A stretch of DNA of 42,213 bases from a virus. Within the stretch, counting starts at the first letter, position 1; each line of letters begins with the position of its first letter. The DNA is taken from positions 1-42,213 of the IMG/VR virus record IMGVR_UViG_3300006059_000005. The stretch is one strand, 5' to 3'. Made by a program: the position numbers and the translations under genes. A model generated the notes under the pieces. That model was not told where the DNA came from. It did no database searches and saw only the letters and a program-made list of their open reading frames with translations. Below are positions 1 through 6,353 of this stretch, one piece after another.

Positions 1-466
1 CTAGTCTTGCCTCTAGCCAATCATCCACCGCAATTTCCGCGCCTTCTAACTTGAACAAATACATATCAGAAATTGTTTGAATTGACTCTCTTTGCGCATC
101 GCTTTTAGCGAATTTAATTACGCCATATTCGTCGTCGGTGAGTAACCAAACTGCAAACTTTGGCCAGACCAAAGAAAGATCCGCGCCAATTGGAATTGCT
201 TCTAAAAATCTGCGGGGCCATGTTTTTGACAAATCATTCGGCAAGCCTTCAAAAATCCCATCCTCTAGGAGTGCGATAATTTGTGGAATGCCAAGCTCGG
301 TCTCATAGTCTGAATGTTTGGCGCCATGAAGAGTACATCCAACGGCACAGCCCTTGCCGCCTTTCCAATAACCATATCCTTGGATAATCTCGTCGGCTAT
401 TTCATGGGCCTTTACCCGATTAAGATATTTATTTTTAACCGCAGATTGATCGTGAAACGCTTTCAT
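1..466 (-). CDS. Conserved phage protein of unknown function (N-terminal part; frame continues at right end of window)
   Basis: Reads leftward from an ATG at 466 and is still open at base 1. Across the junction with base 42213 it stays in frame for 20 more codons to a TAA at 42152-42154, giving 175 residues. The N-terminal part has a Gly/Cys-rich motif, GYWKGGKGCAVGC, at about residues 32-44, then an ELGIP stretch and WPKFAVWLL. From memory this is a widespread phage and prophage protein with no assigned role. The ATG overlaps the stop of the 38-residue gene upstream (ATGA) and follows an AAGGAAAA ribosome site. Function unknown. Confidence 0.85.
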   Translation of the reverse strand, partial: MKAFHDQSAVKNKYLNRVKAHEIADEIIQGYGYWKGGKGCAVGCTLHGAKHSDYETELGIPQIIALLEDGIFEGLPNDLSKTWPRRFLEAIPIGADLSLVWPKFAVWLLTDDEYGVIKFAKSDAQRESIQTISDMYLFKLEGAEIAVDDWLEARL

Positions 467-579
467 TTGTTTTCCTTTTTATATTCGGGTGAAGTAGATG
501 AACTTGCCGCAAGGCTAGTGAGACCGTAGCGCATAAATTTGGCGATCCACCGTGCTTCCCTGCGGCAAGGATAATTCAT
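463..579 (-). CDS. Very small basic protein (38 aa), unknown
   Basis: A 38-codon frame that fills the gap between its two neighbours exactly. Its ATG overlaps the stop of the 66-residue gene (ATGA), and its own TGA overlaps the ATG of the next gene. It starts MNYPCRREARW and ends in a Ser/Lys-rich tail, with no recognised domain. The DNA also contains a 9-bp inverted repeat (CTTGCCGCA arms at 503-511 and 561-569), so a structural RNA role cannot be excluded. Support is mainly the perfect four-base overlaps on both sides, which match the rest of the operon. Confidence 0.55.
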   Translation of the reverse strand: MNYPCRREARWIAKFMRYGLTSLAASSSTSPEYKKENK

Positions 580-776
580 TTCATCGCTCCCGCTTTAGAC
601 TTCACGCCTTCACTAAATCCACGGTCATAGCCCTGTTGCCAGCCGGAGCAAGTGCCTTTGCAAGGATGATCGAAAGTCGGCTGGCGAGGCTGATCTTTTT
701 TTGGTTTATCAAATAGACATTTCGGACACGGCTCATTCTCATGACGCCAACCGTGTGGCCCGCAGGTGAAGCTCAT
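576..776 (-). CDS. Small Cys/His-rich protein (66 aa), probable zinc binder
   Basis: I chose the ATG at 776 because a GGAGG lies 7 bases upstream; an upstream extension would run through the preceding gene. The protein opens MSFTCGPHGWRH and continues with PCPKC, so Cys5, His8/His12 and the CPKC pair could make a zinc site. A second Cys pair (HPCKGTC) follows near residue 40. The C-terminal part is polar. The ATG overlaps the TGA of the membrane protein gene upstream. The zinc idea rests on residue pattern only; function unknown. Confidence 0.75.
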   Translation of the reverse strand: MSFTCGPHGWRHENEPCPKCLFDKPKKDQPRQPTFDHPCKGTCSGWQQGYDRGFSEGVKSKAGAMK

Positions 777-961
777 CCCCCGAGCCTCCATAGCAAAATA
801 GAGGTAGATATTACACAGTAAATTGCGCGCCGCCCGACAATCTGCGCGCAGCGGTCCGGCTGAATCTGCCACACAACAGAAGGCGTCCAAAAGATGCCAG
901 CCATGAGGCTAAACCAGCACCAAACGTTGACGCAATTTAGGAAAATGTCGAGGGGTTTCAA
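773..961 (-). CDS. Small membrane protein (62 aa), TTG start
   Basis: Starts at TTG (959-961) placed 4 bases after GGAGG and overlapping the TGA of the preceding gene. The product has one clear hydrophobic span (about residues 12-33, rich in Trp) and a second short one near residues 48-58. Size, membrane character and position beside two other membrane proteins would fit a holin/antiholin or another envelope function, but the gene is in the early operon, not the late lysis block. No family recognised. Confidence 0.6.
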   Translation of the reverse strand: MKPLDIFLNCVNVWCWFSLMAGIFWTPSVVWQIQPDRCAQIVGRRAIYCVISTSILLWRLGG

Positions 962-1137
962 TCGACCTCCGCCAAGGCCATAAATCCATGCAGCGCTATT
1001 TCAATGCTCGCGGTGACTGCACTGGCCACCACTAATGGATGCCATTCGTTATATTGCAGGTAAAATCCGAGGGCCGTCGCGAGAGATCCAATGGTCACTC
1101 CATGCAATAAAATGAGTAGCTTTTTTACCCATTTCAC
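958..1137 (-). CDS. Two-helix membrane protein (59 aa), GTG start, holin-like
   Basis: GTG at 1135-1137 overlaps the stop of the upstream gene (GTGA) and has GGGAG 4 bases upstream; its TGA overlaps the next TTG start. It begins MKWVKKLLILLHGV, with a hydrophobic span at residues 6-28, a polar turn (QYNEWHP) and a second span at residues 35-53. Short, basic N-terminus and two helices are typical of small holins and phage inner-membrane proteins. The family is not identified, so holin is only a possibility. Confidence 0.7.
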   Translation of the reverse strand: MKWVKKLLILLHGVTIGSLATALGFYLQYNEWHPLVVASAVTASIEIALHGFMALAEVD

Positions 1138-1619
1138 TGACTGAGCTCCCGCACCTGTTTCTTCACCTTTTCAACAATCGCCGCGCGCGTTTTGTCCTCT
1201 ATTTGTTTTGGCGGGGCCTTTGCCTCGCGGTAAAGGACATTTATTTGTAGCGGTTTTTCCTGGGTGAGCGTCACTTTCGTTTCAGTCTTTGTCGGTGGCG
1301 ATGGACGATGCTGATTTTGTAACTTCATTTCAACCCATTCCGTGCGCTCTTTGAATTTTTGCTGGTCGCTCAATCCTTGCGAGATTAGATTCGTCAGGCG
1401 CTTGAGCTCGCTAAGAGATTTTTCGTCCCTTATCGTAAGCTGGTTTTGAACGTCGCTCTTAAGCGTCGCTAGCGAGGAGTCCATCGCCTTTATATGACTT
1501 AAGGCCTGATCCGCTTTGCGCTCGGCCTCGGAAGCTTGCTTGTTCTCGGAGTTGGCAAACCAAAACGCCGCGACTAGGAACAAGATAAATGCGGCGATGA
1601 AGAAAATTAGCGATGACAT
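1134..1619 (-). CDS. Membrane-anchored coiled-coil protein (161 aa), spanin-like topology
   Basis: The ATG at 1619 is preferred because GGGGAG sits 5 bases upstream; an in-frame ATG at 1637 directly abuts the previous stop but lacks a good ribosome site. A strong hydrophobic segment (residues 3-23, SLIFFIAAFILFLVAAFWF) is followed by a long polar region rich in Glu, Lys, Gln and Leu that should form a coiled coil (about 25-105). A Pro/Thr-rich linker and a basic tail close the protein. N-terminal anchor plus coiled coil resembles inner-membrane spanins, but the gene is far from the lysis cassette, so the assignment is tentative. Confidence 0.75.
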   Translation of the reverse strand: MSSLIFFIAAFILFLVAAFWFANSENKQASEAERKADQALSHIKAMDSSLATLKSDVQNQLTIRDEKSLSELKRLTNLISQGLSDQQKFKERTEWVEMKLQNQHRPSPPTKTETKVTLTQEKPLQINVLYREAKAPPKQIEDKTRAAIVEKVKKQVRELSQ

Positions 1620-1637
1620 GAAGGCTCCCCGTTTCAT

Positions 1638-1865
1638 TTAGATAAACAACTTCTTTGGCTTGATGGCCTCGTGGCAATCGCCAAAGCCCTTGGCGTAAGC
1701 CGTGGCTAAGGCGCGGCCTATGATTTTTCTCACCGCATCGCGGAATGGTTCGTTATTATCCATTTCTTCGCACGCAGTGCACAGTTGATCCGTAAATTCT
1801 TTTTGGCGCTCGTTTGCGAAGCCGTTGCAAAGTGTGTGCATTCGCTTTAGTTCGTCTTTGTTCAT
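1638..1865 (-). CDS. Small hypothetical protein (75 aa)
   Basis: The ATG at 1865 overlaps the TGA of the gene upstream (ATGA) and has GGGAG 8 bases upstream. A helical, charged protein beginning MNKDELKRMHTLC, with four cysteines (C13, C29, C32, C64) and a C-terminal amphipathic helix. The CTAC pair could bind metal, but no family is recognised. Membership of the leftward operon is clear from the spacing; function unknown. Confidence 0.7.
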   Translation of the reverse strand: MNKDELKRMHTLCNGFANERQKEFTDQLCTACEEMDNNEPFRDAVRKIIGRALATAYAKGFGDCHEAIKPKKLFI

Positions 1866-2092
1866 CGCTTGACTCCCGTAATTGCTACCACTTTTTTGCT
1901 GCGCTCGACTTGATCGGCCAGAAGTAGACGCAGAGATTTATTTTCCTCTATTAAGGACATGATTCTAAGTTTTAAGTCTGAGATCGTACACTCGCGCATG
2001 TCGGTGTGATCATCGACGCAAATAGGGCAAATCCTAGCTTGGATATTTATTGTTGGCTCGAAATCAACATCGTGAATGCCGCTATTGTTCAT
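1862..2092 (-). CDS. Small protein with CPIC motif and leucine-rich coiled coil (76 aa); first gene of leftward operon
   Basis: Start at 2092 is chosen over the longer frame because a GGGGTAAGG ribosome site precedes it and the longer form would run into the terminator hairpin. A CPIC motif (residues 22-25) with His29 and Cys35 nearby suggests a small zinc site. Residues 37-65 (LKLRIMSLIEENKSLRLLL) look like a short leucine-zipper coiled coil, so a dimeric DNA-binding or adaptor protein is possible. It is the first gene after the intergenic region and so probably among the earliest expressed. Confidence 0.7.
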   Translation of the reverse strand: MNNSGIHDVDFEPTINIQARICPICVDDHTDMRECTISDLKLRIMSLIEENKSLRLLLADQVERSKKVVAITGVKR

Positions 2093-2111
2093 CCTTACCC
2101 CGTGTCTTTTT

Positions 2112-2140
2112 GGTGTATGGTTAATTGAATTGGTTTGCAA
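2112..2140 (-). promoter_or_regulatory. Weak candidate promoter for the leftward operon
   Basis: On the minus strand TTGCAA (2135-2140) is followed after 17 bases by TACACC (2112-2117). The -10 is poor (3 of 6). It lies right after the terminator hairpin at 2141-2184 and about 20 bases before the first gene of the operon, so a promoter is expected here. The same -35 hexamer occurs in the better candidate at 37290-37318. Confidence 0.35.
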
Positions 2141-2184
2141 GATAAAAATTGGGGCCTGCAACGGGATGAATCGCTCAGGCCCCC
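2141..2184 (-). terminator. Intrinsic terminator (leftward)
   Basis: Read leftward, GGGGCCTG (2176-2183) pairs perfectly with CAGGCCCC (2151-2158) across a 17-base loop, and the stem is followed by AATTTTTATC (2141-2150). It has the form of a Rho-independent terminator. No protein gene ends here on the minus strand, so it should end a non-coding transcript coming from about 2338. Confidence 0.65.
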
Positions 2185-2338
2185 AAACTCACGTTTGTCC
2201 GGCACGGGTTAGGCCCGGAAGTTTATTTGTAGCGTATCGCGGTGTGCGGTGGAAGGATTAAAAATCCTGGCCCATAGGTCAACCATGACCTTGAACCCCC
2301 GTCCGTAGTAGACAGACCAGGATGCGTCATCGACGCCC
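2143..2338 (-). ncRNA. Candidate structured small RNA (about 196 nt)
   Basis: The interval is bounded by a promoter-like pair (2345-2373) and an intrinsic terminator (2141-2184), both leftward, and holds no convincing protein gene. The RNA would contain GCGUC-GAU-GACGC, a long-range 7-bp pairing AUCCUGG/CCAGGAU enclosing a CUGUC/GACGG hairpin and the hairpin AGGUCA-UGGU-UGACCU, then CGGG-CCUAA-CCCG and CAAAC-GUGA-GUUUG with a GNRA-type tetraloop, then the terminator stem. No known family is recognised. Most of these stems are symmetric, so the orientation rests on the terminator U tract and the promoter. Confidence 0.5.
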
Positions 2339-2344
2339 GTCTAT

Positions 2345-2373
2345 AGTTTATTGACCGGATTGATTTTGGGCAA
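2345..2373 (-). promoter_or_regulatory. Candidate promoter for the structured small RNA
   Basis: On the minus strand TTGCCC (2368-2373) and TAAACT (2345-2350) are separated by exactly 17 bases, a reasonable sigma70-type pair. Transcription would start near 2338, at the foot of the first hairpin of the RNA candidate. It overlaps the leader of the rightward primase gene, so the two could interfere. Confidence 0.4.
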
Positions 2374-2380
2374 GTACGGT
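2351..2380 (+). promoter_or_regulatory. Weak candidate promoter for the primase-helicase gene
   Basis: TTGACC (2351-2356) is followed after 18 bases by TACGGT (2375-2380). The -35 is good and the -10 poor. It lies just upstream of the chosen start at 2402 and overlaps the opposing candidate promoter, so the leader would be very short. No better rightward promoter is visible between 2184 and 2402. Confidence 0.25.
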
Positions 2381-2401
2381 AAAAGGTTCACGGGGGATGA
2401 T

Positions 2402-4411
2402 ATGGGGATTTTTTCTGATCATGTCCGCAGATATTTTGAATTTGGCTTAACTACCATTCCATGTCGCGACAAGCGGCCGGTGTTAGGTCGCAATTGGGAG
2501 CGCTGGTGTGATGAGCCGATCACCGCTGCGAATGTCGATGACTGGGAAAGGCGCTTTCCTGACGTTAACCAAATCGGACTCCCCGCTGGCAAATCAACCG
2601 GGCTCGTTCACTTCGATTTCGATTACAAATTTGATGAGCGCAAGTGTACGATTTCTGAAGCCGAGTTTCGCAAAGATTTGAAGGTTATCGAGCGCTCTAT
2701 TCTAGCGCTGTTACCGGCTTCCCAGTCAGGCAAGGTCGGCGGCAAAGGCTGGACGAAAATTTTTAAACTCCACGGCGATATGTCTAATGTTCAATGCGAC
2801 CGCCATGGACTTCGTTTGTTTGATTTCTTGGCCAAACACAAACAGACCATTATTCCCCCTAGTTTTTATTCCGACGATAAAACTTACCGGTGGCTCGGCG
2901 ATCCAATCGAGGAAGTTTATAAGGATTTGCCGGTAATCACGATGGATATCATCGAGGAAATCCGTCTGGTTTGTGGGTCAACTTCGGGTTTTGACTTTAC
3001 AGCTTCGGGAAGGCATGGCCTACTGTTTAAATGGCTACTCGACTGCGTTCGGATCGAACCGGACAACCGCAAATTGGCTGGCAAATTATGGGAGCGCGAC
3101 AAGCGCACCAATATTGCCTCGCCGTATCTAACTGACCCCAAACATTTTAGTTCGCGCGATCCGGAAGTGAATGCTGTGAAGTGGATCGAGCGCGTTCGTA
3201 AATTTGTGGGTGAGGTTAAAGTTGGGGCGGTGTCGTCGTATGGCTGGGATTACTTTTTTGAGAATAGTTTTTCTGAGTGTCGGAAGGACATTATTTCTAA
3301 AAAAGTATTTTTTAGGAAGTCTGTGGGGAGTGAATGGGAGCTCATGGACGGAGTTGAGGGAGTTTTGCGGTCCTACGCTGGGAGTCGCGGTTTGTTTCCG
3401 GCTCGGACTGTTGATGAATTGGAGCGGTGGAGTTTTGAAAAAAGCGATTGTGATTTTCTCTGTGATTTGCCTGTATGGGACGGCGTTGATCGCGTTGGCG
3501 CTTTTGGCAGGAGTGTTCACTCTGATGTATTTACTGGCGACGAGGTCGCTGACATTTTTCGCCATTGGGGCGCTGGGATTTTCAGGCGCGTTCGCTCGGC
3601 TGATATCCAGAACAGGTGCGTCATTCTTAAGGGTCCACAGGGCATTGGCAAAGACTATTTGGTCAGGGCTATGCTTCGTGACTTCAAGCCGTATTACGAG
3701 TCGACAACAATGCCGGGGACTCAAAAGGACGCCCTTGAGATAGTCGCTCGCTTGCTGGTCGTCCATATCGAGGAGTTTGACCAGACCAAGAATATGGACG
3801 TGGCGTTTCTTAAATCACTGATCACCCAGCCTTCGGCATTTTTCCGAGAGTCATATGGGGCGGCGCCTTCGCAACGCGTTACTAGGCCGTCGTTTATTTC
3901 CACCGCCAATGTCGATGACATTTTGCGGGACCCGACCGGAAACCGGCGGTTTATCGTGGTGCCGGTTACTAAGGTTGATTGGACCTATCCGCTTGATCAG
4001 TCCATACAGGTTTTGGCTCAATGGCGGGCTTACTGTGAGCGCGGGGAGTGGACTGGGCTATCTGTGGAGCTCGAAGAGAAAATTAAGGCGATTGTCGATG
4101 ACTTTACGCCTGATGATCTCAGCGTCAGCATTATGCAGATGTACCGCGTTATATTCCGCCAAAAAATTGTGGGAAATGTGATCGGACATTTGGGCGGTGA
4201 AGAGATGATTGGCGCACTTTCTGAGATCGCAAAAGCCATGCAATGCGGAATTCGCAAAGTGCAGAGTACGATGAAGGGAGCCGGAGTGTGTCATCGTACA
4301 TCGAGTGGTATTAGGTACTTTGCGTCAAAGGATGACTGTGAGCGTTACCGCGCTGGTAATGAGAAGTCTAAAAAAATGGACAAGAAAACCGCCGCTGATG
4401 TAGCATTGTAG
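2402..4411 (+). CDS. Bifunctional primase-polymerase / VirE-family helicase (669 aa)
   Basis: N-terminal Prim-Pol domain (residues 1 to about 175): the catalytic DFD at residues 72-74, a GKGWTKIF stretch and IIPPSFYSDDKTYRWLG, which fits the third PrimPol motif. C-terminal VirE/D5-type ATPase (about 340-560): Walker A GPQGIGKD (411-418), Walker B VVHIEEFD (453-460), sensor ISTAN and arginine motif TGNRRF (512-517). It should synthesise primers and unwind DNA at the phage origin; no replicative polymerase gene is present, so host polymerase is probably recruited. A TTG at 2351 would add 17 residues, but ATG 2402 has a GGGGG site 5-6 bases upstream. The candidate origin lies directly downstream. 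Confidence 0.92.
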   Translation: MGIFSDHVRRYFEFGLTTIPCRDKRPVLGRNWERWCDEPITAANVDDWERRFPDVNQIGLPAGKSTGLVHFDFDYKFDERKCTISEAEFRKDLKVIERSILALLPASQSGKVGGKGWTKIFKLHGDMSNVQCDRHGLRLFDFLAKHKQTIIPPSFYSDDKTYRWLGDPIEEVYKDLPVITMDIIEEIRLVCGSTSGFDFTASGRHGLLFKWLLDCVRIEPDNRKLAGKLWERDKRTNIASPYLTDPKHFSSRDPEVNAVKWIERVRKFVGEVKVGAVSSYGWDYFFENSFSECRKDIISKKVFFRKSVGSEWELMDGVEGVLRSYAGSRGLFPARTVDELERWSFEKSDCDFLCDLPVWDGVDRVGAFGRSVHSDVFTGDEVADIFRHWGAGIFRRVRSADIQNRCVILKGPQGIGKDYLVRAMLRDFKPYYESTTMPGTQKDALEIVARLLVVHIEEFDQTKNMDVAFLKSLITQPSAFFRESYGAAPSQRVTRPSFISTANVDDILRDPTGNRRFIVVPVTKVDWTYPLDQSIQVLAQWRAYCERGEWTGLSVELEEKIKAIVDDFTPDDLSVSIMQMYRVIFRQKIVGNVIGHLGGEEMIGALSEIAKAMQCGIRKVQSTMKGAGVCHRTSSGIRYFASKDDCERYRAGNEKSKKMDKKTAADVAL

Positions 4412-4451
4412 TTTTTATGTCGCCATGCGGTAAGTATTCGTTACTAAGATT

Positions 4452-4595
4452 GAATGTAAGATGAATGTAGGAATGTAGGATATTTAAGAAGAATTTTCTA
4501 AATTTTATTTTTTTCTCTTTTTCTTCTTTTAAAGGCAAAAACGTTTAAAATTTAAAATGTTGAAAAAGATCCTACATACCCTACATCTCCTACAT
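4452..4595. repeat. Inverted TGTAGG iterons flanking an AT-rich tract: candidate replication origin
   Basis: Three copies of GAATGTA(A/G)G lie at 4452, 4463 and 4471 on the plus strand, and three copies of CCTACAT (the same word inverted) at 4571, 4580 and 4589. Between them about 85 bases are almost pure A/T, including a pyrimidine-rich stretch (about 4499-4530) and TTTAAAATTTAAAA. Iterons, an easily melted tract and the adjacent primase-helicase gene fit an origin. The repeats could instead be operators for the gene at 4619. Confidence 0.55.
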
Positions 4596-4618
4596 TGACA
4601 CTGCGTCATGAGGTTTTG

Positions 4619-4960
4619 ATGAAACGCGTAAAAGTTGAGAAAACGGTGGAACAAATCAAGATCGAGCGGCTCATTAACGCGCATGGTAAATTGTATTCTG
4701 AGCTCGCAGAAAATGAGTGCATTATTATGCGGCTCGAAGGCCAACTTGAAGTGGCGCAGAGACGCGGTGATGCACCAGACAGAATCAAACCACGGGTGAT
4801 CAATGCACTATTGATGAAATGCGGCGAAATCCGAACTTCCATGGAGACCACGGTTAAGGCCATCGAGCGTCTCACTGGCACCCAGGCTCCGGAATTTGCG
4901 GTCCCAGTCCATGAAGAGCGAGACGTCACTCCTATTCAACAATGCTTCCTACTGACATGA
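4619..4960 (+). CDS. Small helical protein (113 aa), unknown
   Basis: ATG 4619 is preferred over an upstream TTG at 4595 because GAGG lies 5 bases before it; the TTG would fall inside the last iteron. The sequence is charged and helical, with a probable coiled coil at residues 5-40, and ends KAIERLTGTQAPEF followed by an acidic tail. The end of the helix resembles small terminase-like and DNA-binding phage proteins, but a better TerS candidate is next to TerL. Its place beside the iterons suggests an accessory replication role (inference). Confidence 0.75.
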   Translation: MKRVKVEKTVEQIKIERLINAHGKLYSELAENECIIMRLEGQLEVAQRRGDAPDRIKPRVINALLMKCGEIRTSMETTVKAIERLTGTQAPEFAVPVHEERDVTPIQQCFLLT

Positions 4961-5167
4961 CCACACGTTCCAAACGTGTGAAAAGGGTCCGCAATTTATG
5001 AGTTGGACCGCGGCCTCGAACAGTCCGTAATACGCGGCCGGGAGCTTGGTCGGATGCCCGCATGCACACACGGTGAGGATGTAAATTGCGTTGAGGATTG
5101 CGAAAAGGACTAGGCTACCGCGCGTGAATCGCCGAATATAGGACCATGGCTGATAAGAAACCAGCAC
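4949..5167 (-). CDS. Possible small membrane protein (72 aa), GTG start
   Basis: The minus frame here reads like a real protein in its last 60 residues: a basic RRFTRG stretch, a clear membrane helix (SLVLFAILNAIYILTVCACG) and a compact Cys/Trp-rich tail. The only usable start is a GTG at 5165-5167 with no visible ribosome site; further upstream the frame is antisense to other genes. It would overlap the start of the rightward gene at 5146 by 22 bases. One of the two is probably wrong, or they are divergent with overlapping 5' ends. Confidence 0.35.
   Translation of the reverse strand: MLVSYQPWSYIRRFTRGSLVLFAILNAIYILTVCACGHPTKLPAAYYGLFEAAVQLINCGPFSHVWNVWSCQ
4962..4980. repeat. Perfect 8-bp inverted repeat after the replication gene
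   Basis: CACACGTT and AACGTGTG are separated by CCA. The hairpin begins 2 bases after the stop at 4960. There is no T-run on the plus side, so it is not a standard terminator; it could stabilise the mRNA end, act as an operator, or end transcription weakly in both directions. Confidence 0.5.
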
Positions 5168-5436
5168 CCGGTATTTGGGACCGCGTTCTACAATCTCTCT
5201 CTCAACCGCTCTATGGCTCGGCCCAGAATGACTCTGAGGCTTCGCAAAACCTTGAGTCGCATCTAAACCCCGCGCCGTCCTCGACGAGCTCTGGCGCGTC
5301 TCAGGTTTACATGGCAAAACAGCGTGCGGCTGACGCCGCGTTTCGCCGGCGGTATAGCACTCCGCCACCGCCGCCAGCCGATGACTCGCCGGTCGATGCG
5401 AACGGCTATTCGCGCTATTCCGGCTCAGGCTCTTAG
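5146..5436 (+). CDS. Small hydrophilic protein with Pro/Ser-rich C-terminus (96 aa)
   Basis: ATG 5146 is the first start after an in-frame TGA at 5125. The protein starts MADKKPAPGIWDRVLQSL, followed by Ser/Asn-rich sequence, a basic helix (AKQRAADAAFRRRY), a Pro tract and a Ser/Gly/Tyr end. Such composition is common in small phage virion or accessory proteins. AGGA lies only 2 bases before the ATG. It is isolated between leftward blocks, so it may have its own promoter or be read from the primase transcript. Function unknown. Confidence 0.55.
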   Translation: MADKKPAPGIWDRVLQSLSQPLYGSAQNDSEASQNLESHLNPAPSSTSSGASQVYMAKQRAADAAFRRRYSTPPPPPADDSPVDANGYSRYSGSGS

Positions 5437-5439
5437 CGC

Positions 5440-5727
5440 TCATCGGATATTCCCCCTGCCTTCGGTGGCCCGGTAAATCAAATCTTTGGCGCGCTCCCAG
5501 ACGACATGCTGTTGAGAATTGAGGTTCCCGAGTGTCCCACACAAGATCCACATTTCCGAGAGCATGTCGACTAGCTCTGGCGCCGCTGCGATGAGACCCG
5601 CGTCTGCGGCGTTGGCTTTTGGCACCAGCGCGACTGTCATGTCGAGTGGCTTGCTGTCAGCGGCCCTAATTCTTAGGTGCTGTGGGTCGGCCTCATCAAT
5701 TACCCACGGTCCTTTGGTGTAGCTCAT
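5440..5727 (-). CDS. Conserved small phage protein of unknown function (95 aa)
   Basis: Begins MSYTKGPWVIDEADP and contains ANAADAGLIAAAPELVDML, a pattern I recognise from many phage and prophage proteins (YTxGPW near the start, NAxLIAAAPELLEAL in the middle), none with an assigned function. The start overlaps the stop of the lipoprotein gene upstream by 4 bases. It is the last gene of the leftward accessory block and faces the rightward gene ending at 5436. Confidence 0.85.
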   Translation of the reverse strand: MSYTKGPWVIDEADPQHLRIRAADSKPLDMTVALVPKANAADAGLIAAAPELVDMLSEMWILCGTLGNLNSQQHVVWERAKDLIYRATEGRGNIR

Positions 5728-6353
5728 TCGCTCACCAATTCAAACGGCCCGTTGATCGTTAGCGGATCGCTCGCGTCAAAAGCGGTCGCGGCGATCTCCG
5801 TGACATGCGTCACGGTGCCAAGCGATGCTGAGCACGCGCCCGACTGATACTGCGACTGCGCGCTCACGGTGTTGGCGTAGCCCACGATTCTCAGCGCTTG
5901 AACGCTGTTGTCCGGCCACGCTTGGCTATTTGCCATCACTTTATTCTTGAGCACCACGTCCGGCGGCACGGTATAGGCGTGACCAGTGCAGTTAGGCCCG
6001 TCGAAATAGGTACGCGTGACGGCAGTAATGGTCCCATTCGCGTCGTAACTCAAAATATTATGGCTCGTCGTATTGAGCACAATCTGCGTCGCGGTGAACG
6101 TGCCGATGTAAAGCAGATTTTCCATGCTGTAGCCGTTAATGTCTTTTATGTGGACCGCAGGGCGCCCCATCGTGGCCTGACTTCCGTCGGAGCACTGGAC
6201 TTGGGCTTTGCCCTCGGAGTCTTTACTCGCTGAGCACCCTTGCGCCTTAAGCATACTAGTCGGCGGTGCTGTCACAGGCGCGGATGCCTCGGAGCCGATC
6301 TCTTTACAACCGGTTAGCGCGACTAAACCAATTATGTATATTGCGTGTCTCAT
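5724..6353 (-). CDS. Predicted lipoprotein (209 aa)
   Basis: ATG 6353 has GGGAG 6 bases upstream and shares one base with the previous stop (TAATG); a longer frame exists but would run through the preceding gene. The N-terminus is a lipoprotein signal: short basic MRH, hydrophobic AIYIIGLVA and lipobox LTGC, with Cys at about residue 16. The mature part has several Cys (possible disulphides) and predicted beta structure, with no named domain. It should be attached to a membrane of the host envelope. As a virus-encoded lipoprotein beside a recombinase it may be a cargo gene, e.g. for superinfection exclusion (inference). Confidence 0.8.
   Translation of the reverse strand: MRHAIYIIGLVALTGCKEIGSEASAPVTAPPTSMLKAQGCSASKDSEGKAQVQCSDGSQATMGRPAVHIKDINGYSMENLLYIGTFTATQIVLNTTSHNILSYDANGTITAVTRTYFDGPNCTGHAYTVPPDVVLKNKVMANSQAWPDNSVQALRIVGYANTVSAQSQYQSGACSASLGTVTHVTEIAATAFDASDPLTINGPFELVSE

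Noticed and set aside
503-569. CTTGCCGCA inverted repeat as a terminator or att site
   Set aside because: No T run follows, arms are 49 bases apart, and the DNA fits a 38-codon gene with exact overlaps on both sides.
2166-2261. Short plus-strand frame in the intergenic region (from ATG 2166)
   Set aside because: Poor composition, no clear ribosome site, and it lies across the terminator stem of the RNA candidate.
2337-2350. ACTATAG-like word resembling a T7-type phage promoter
   Set aside because: No single-subunit phage RNA polymerase gene is present and the word is not repeated upstream of late genes.
3128-3766. Long minus-strand open frame (212 codons) inside the primase-helicase gene
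   Set aside because: Antisense to a gene with all expected motifs; composition is unlike a protein and there is no ribosome site.
4949-5551. 200-codon minus-strand frame
   Set aside because: Its first two thirds are antisense to or overlap other genes and read as Arg/Ser-rich noise; only the last part is protein-like and is listed separately with low confidence.
5898-6233. Plus-strand frame of 111 codons opposite the lipoprotein gene
   Set aside because: Antisense to a gene with a clear lipobox and ribosome site.
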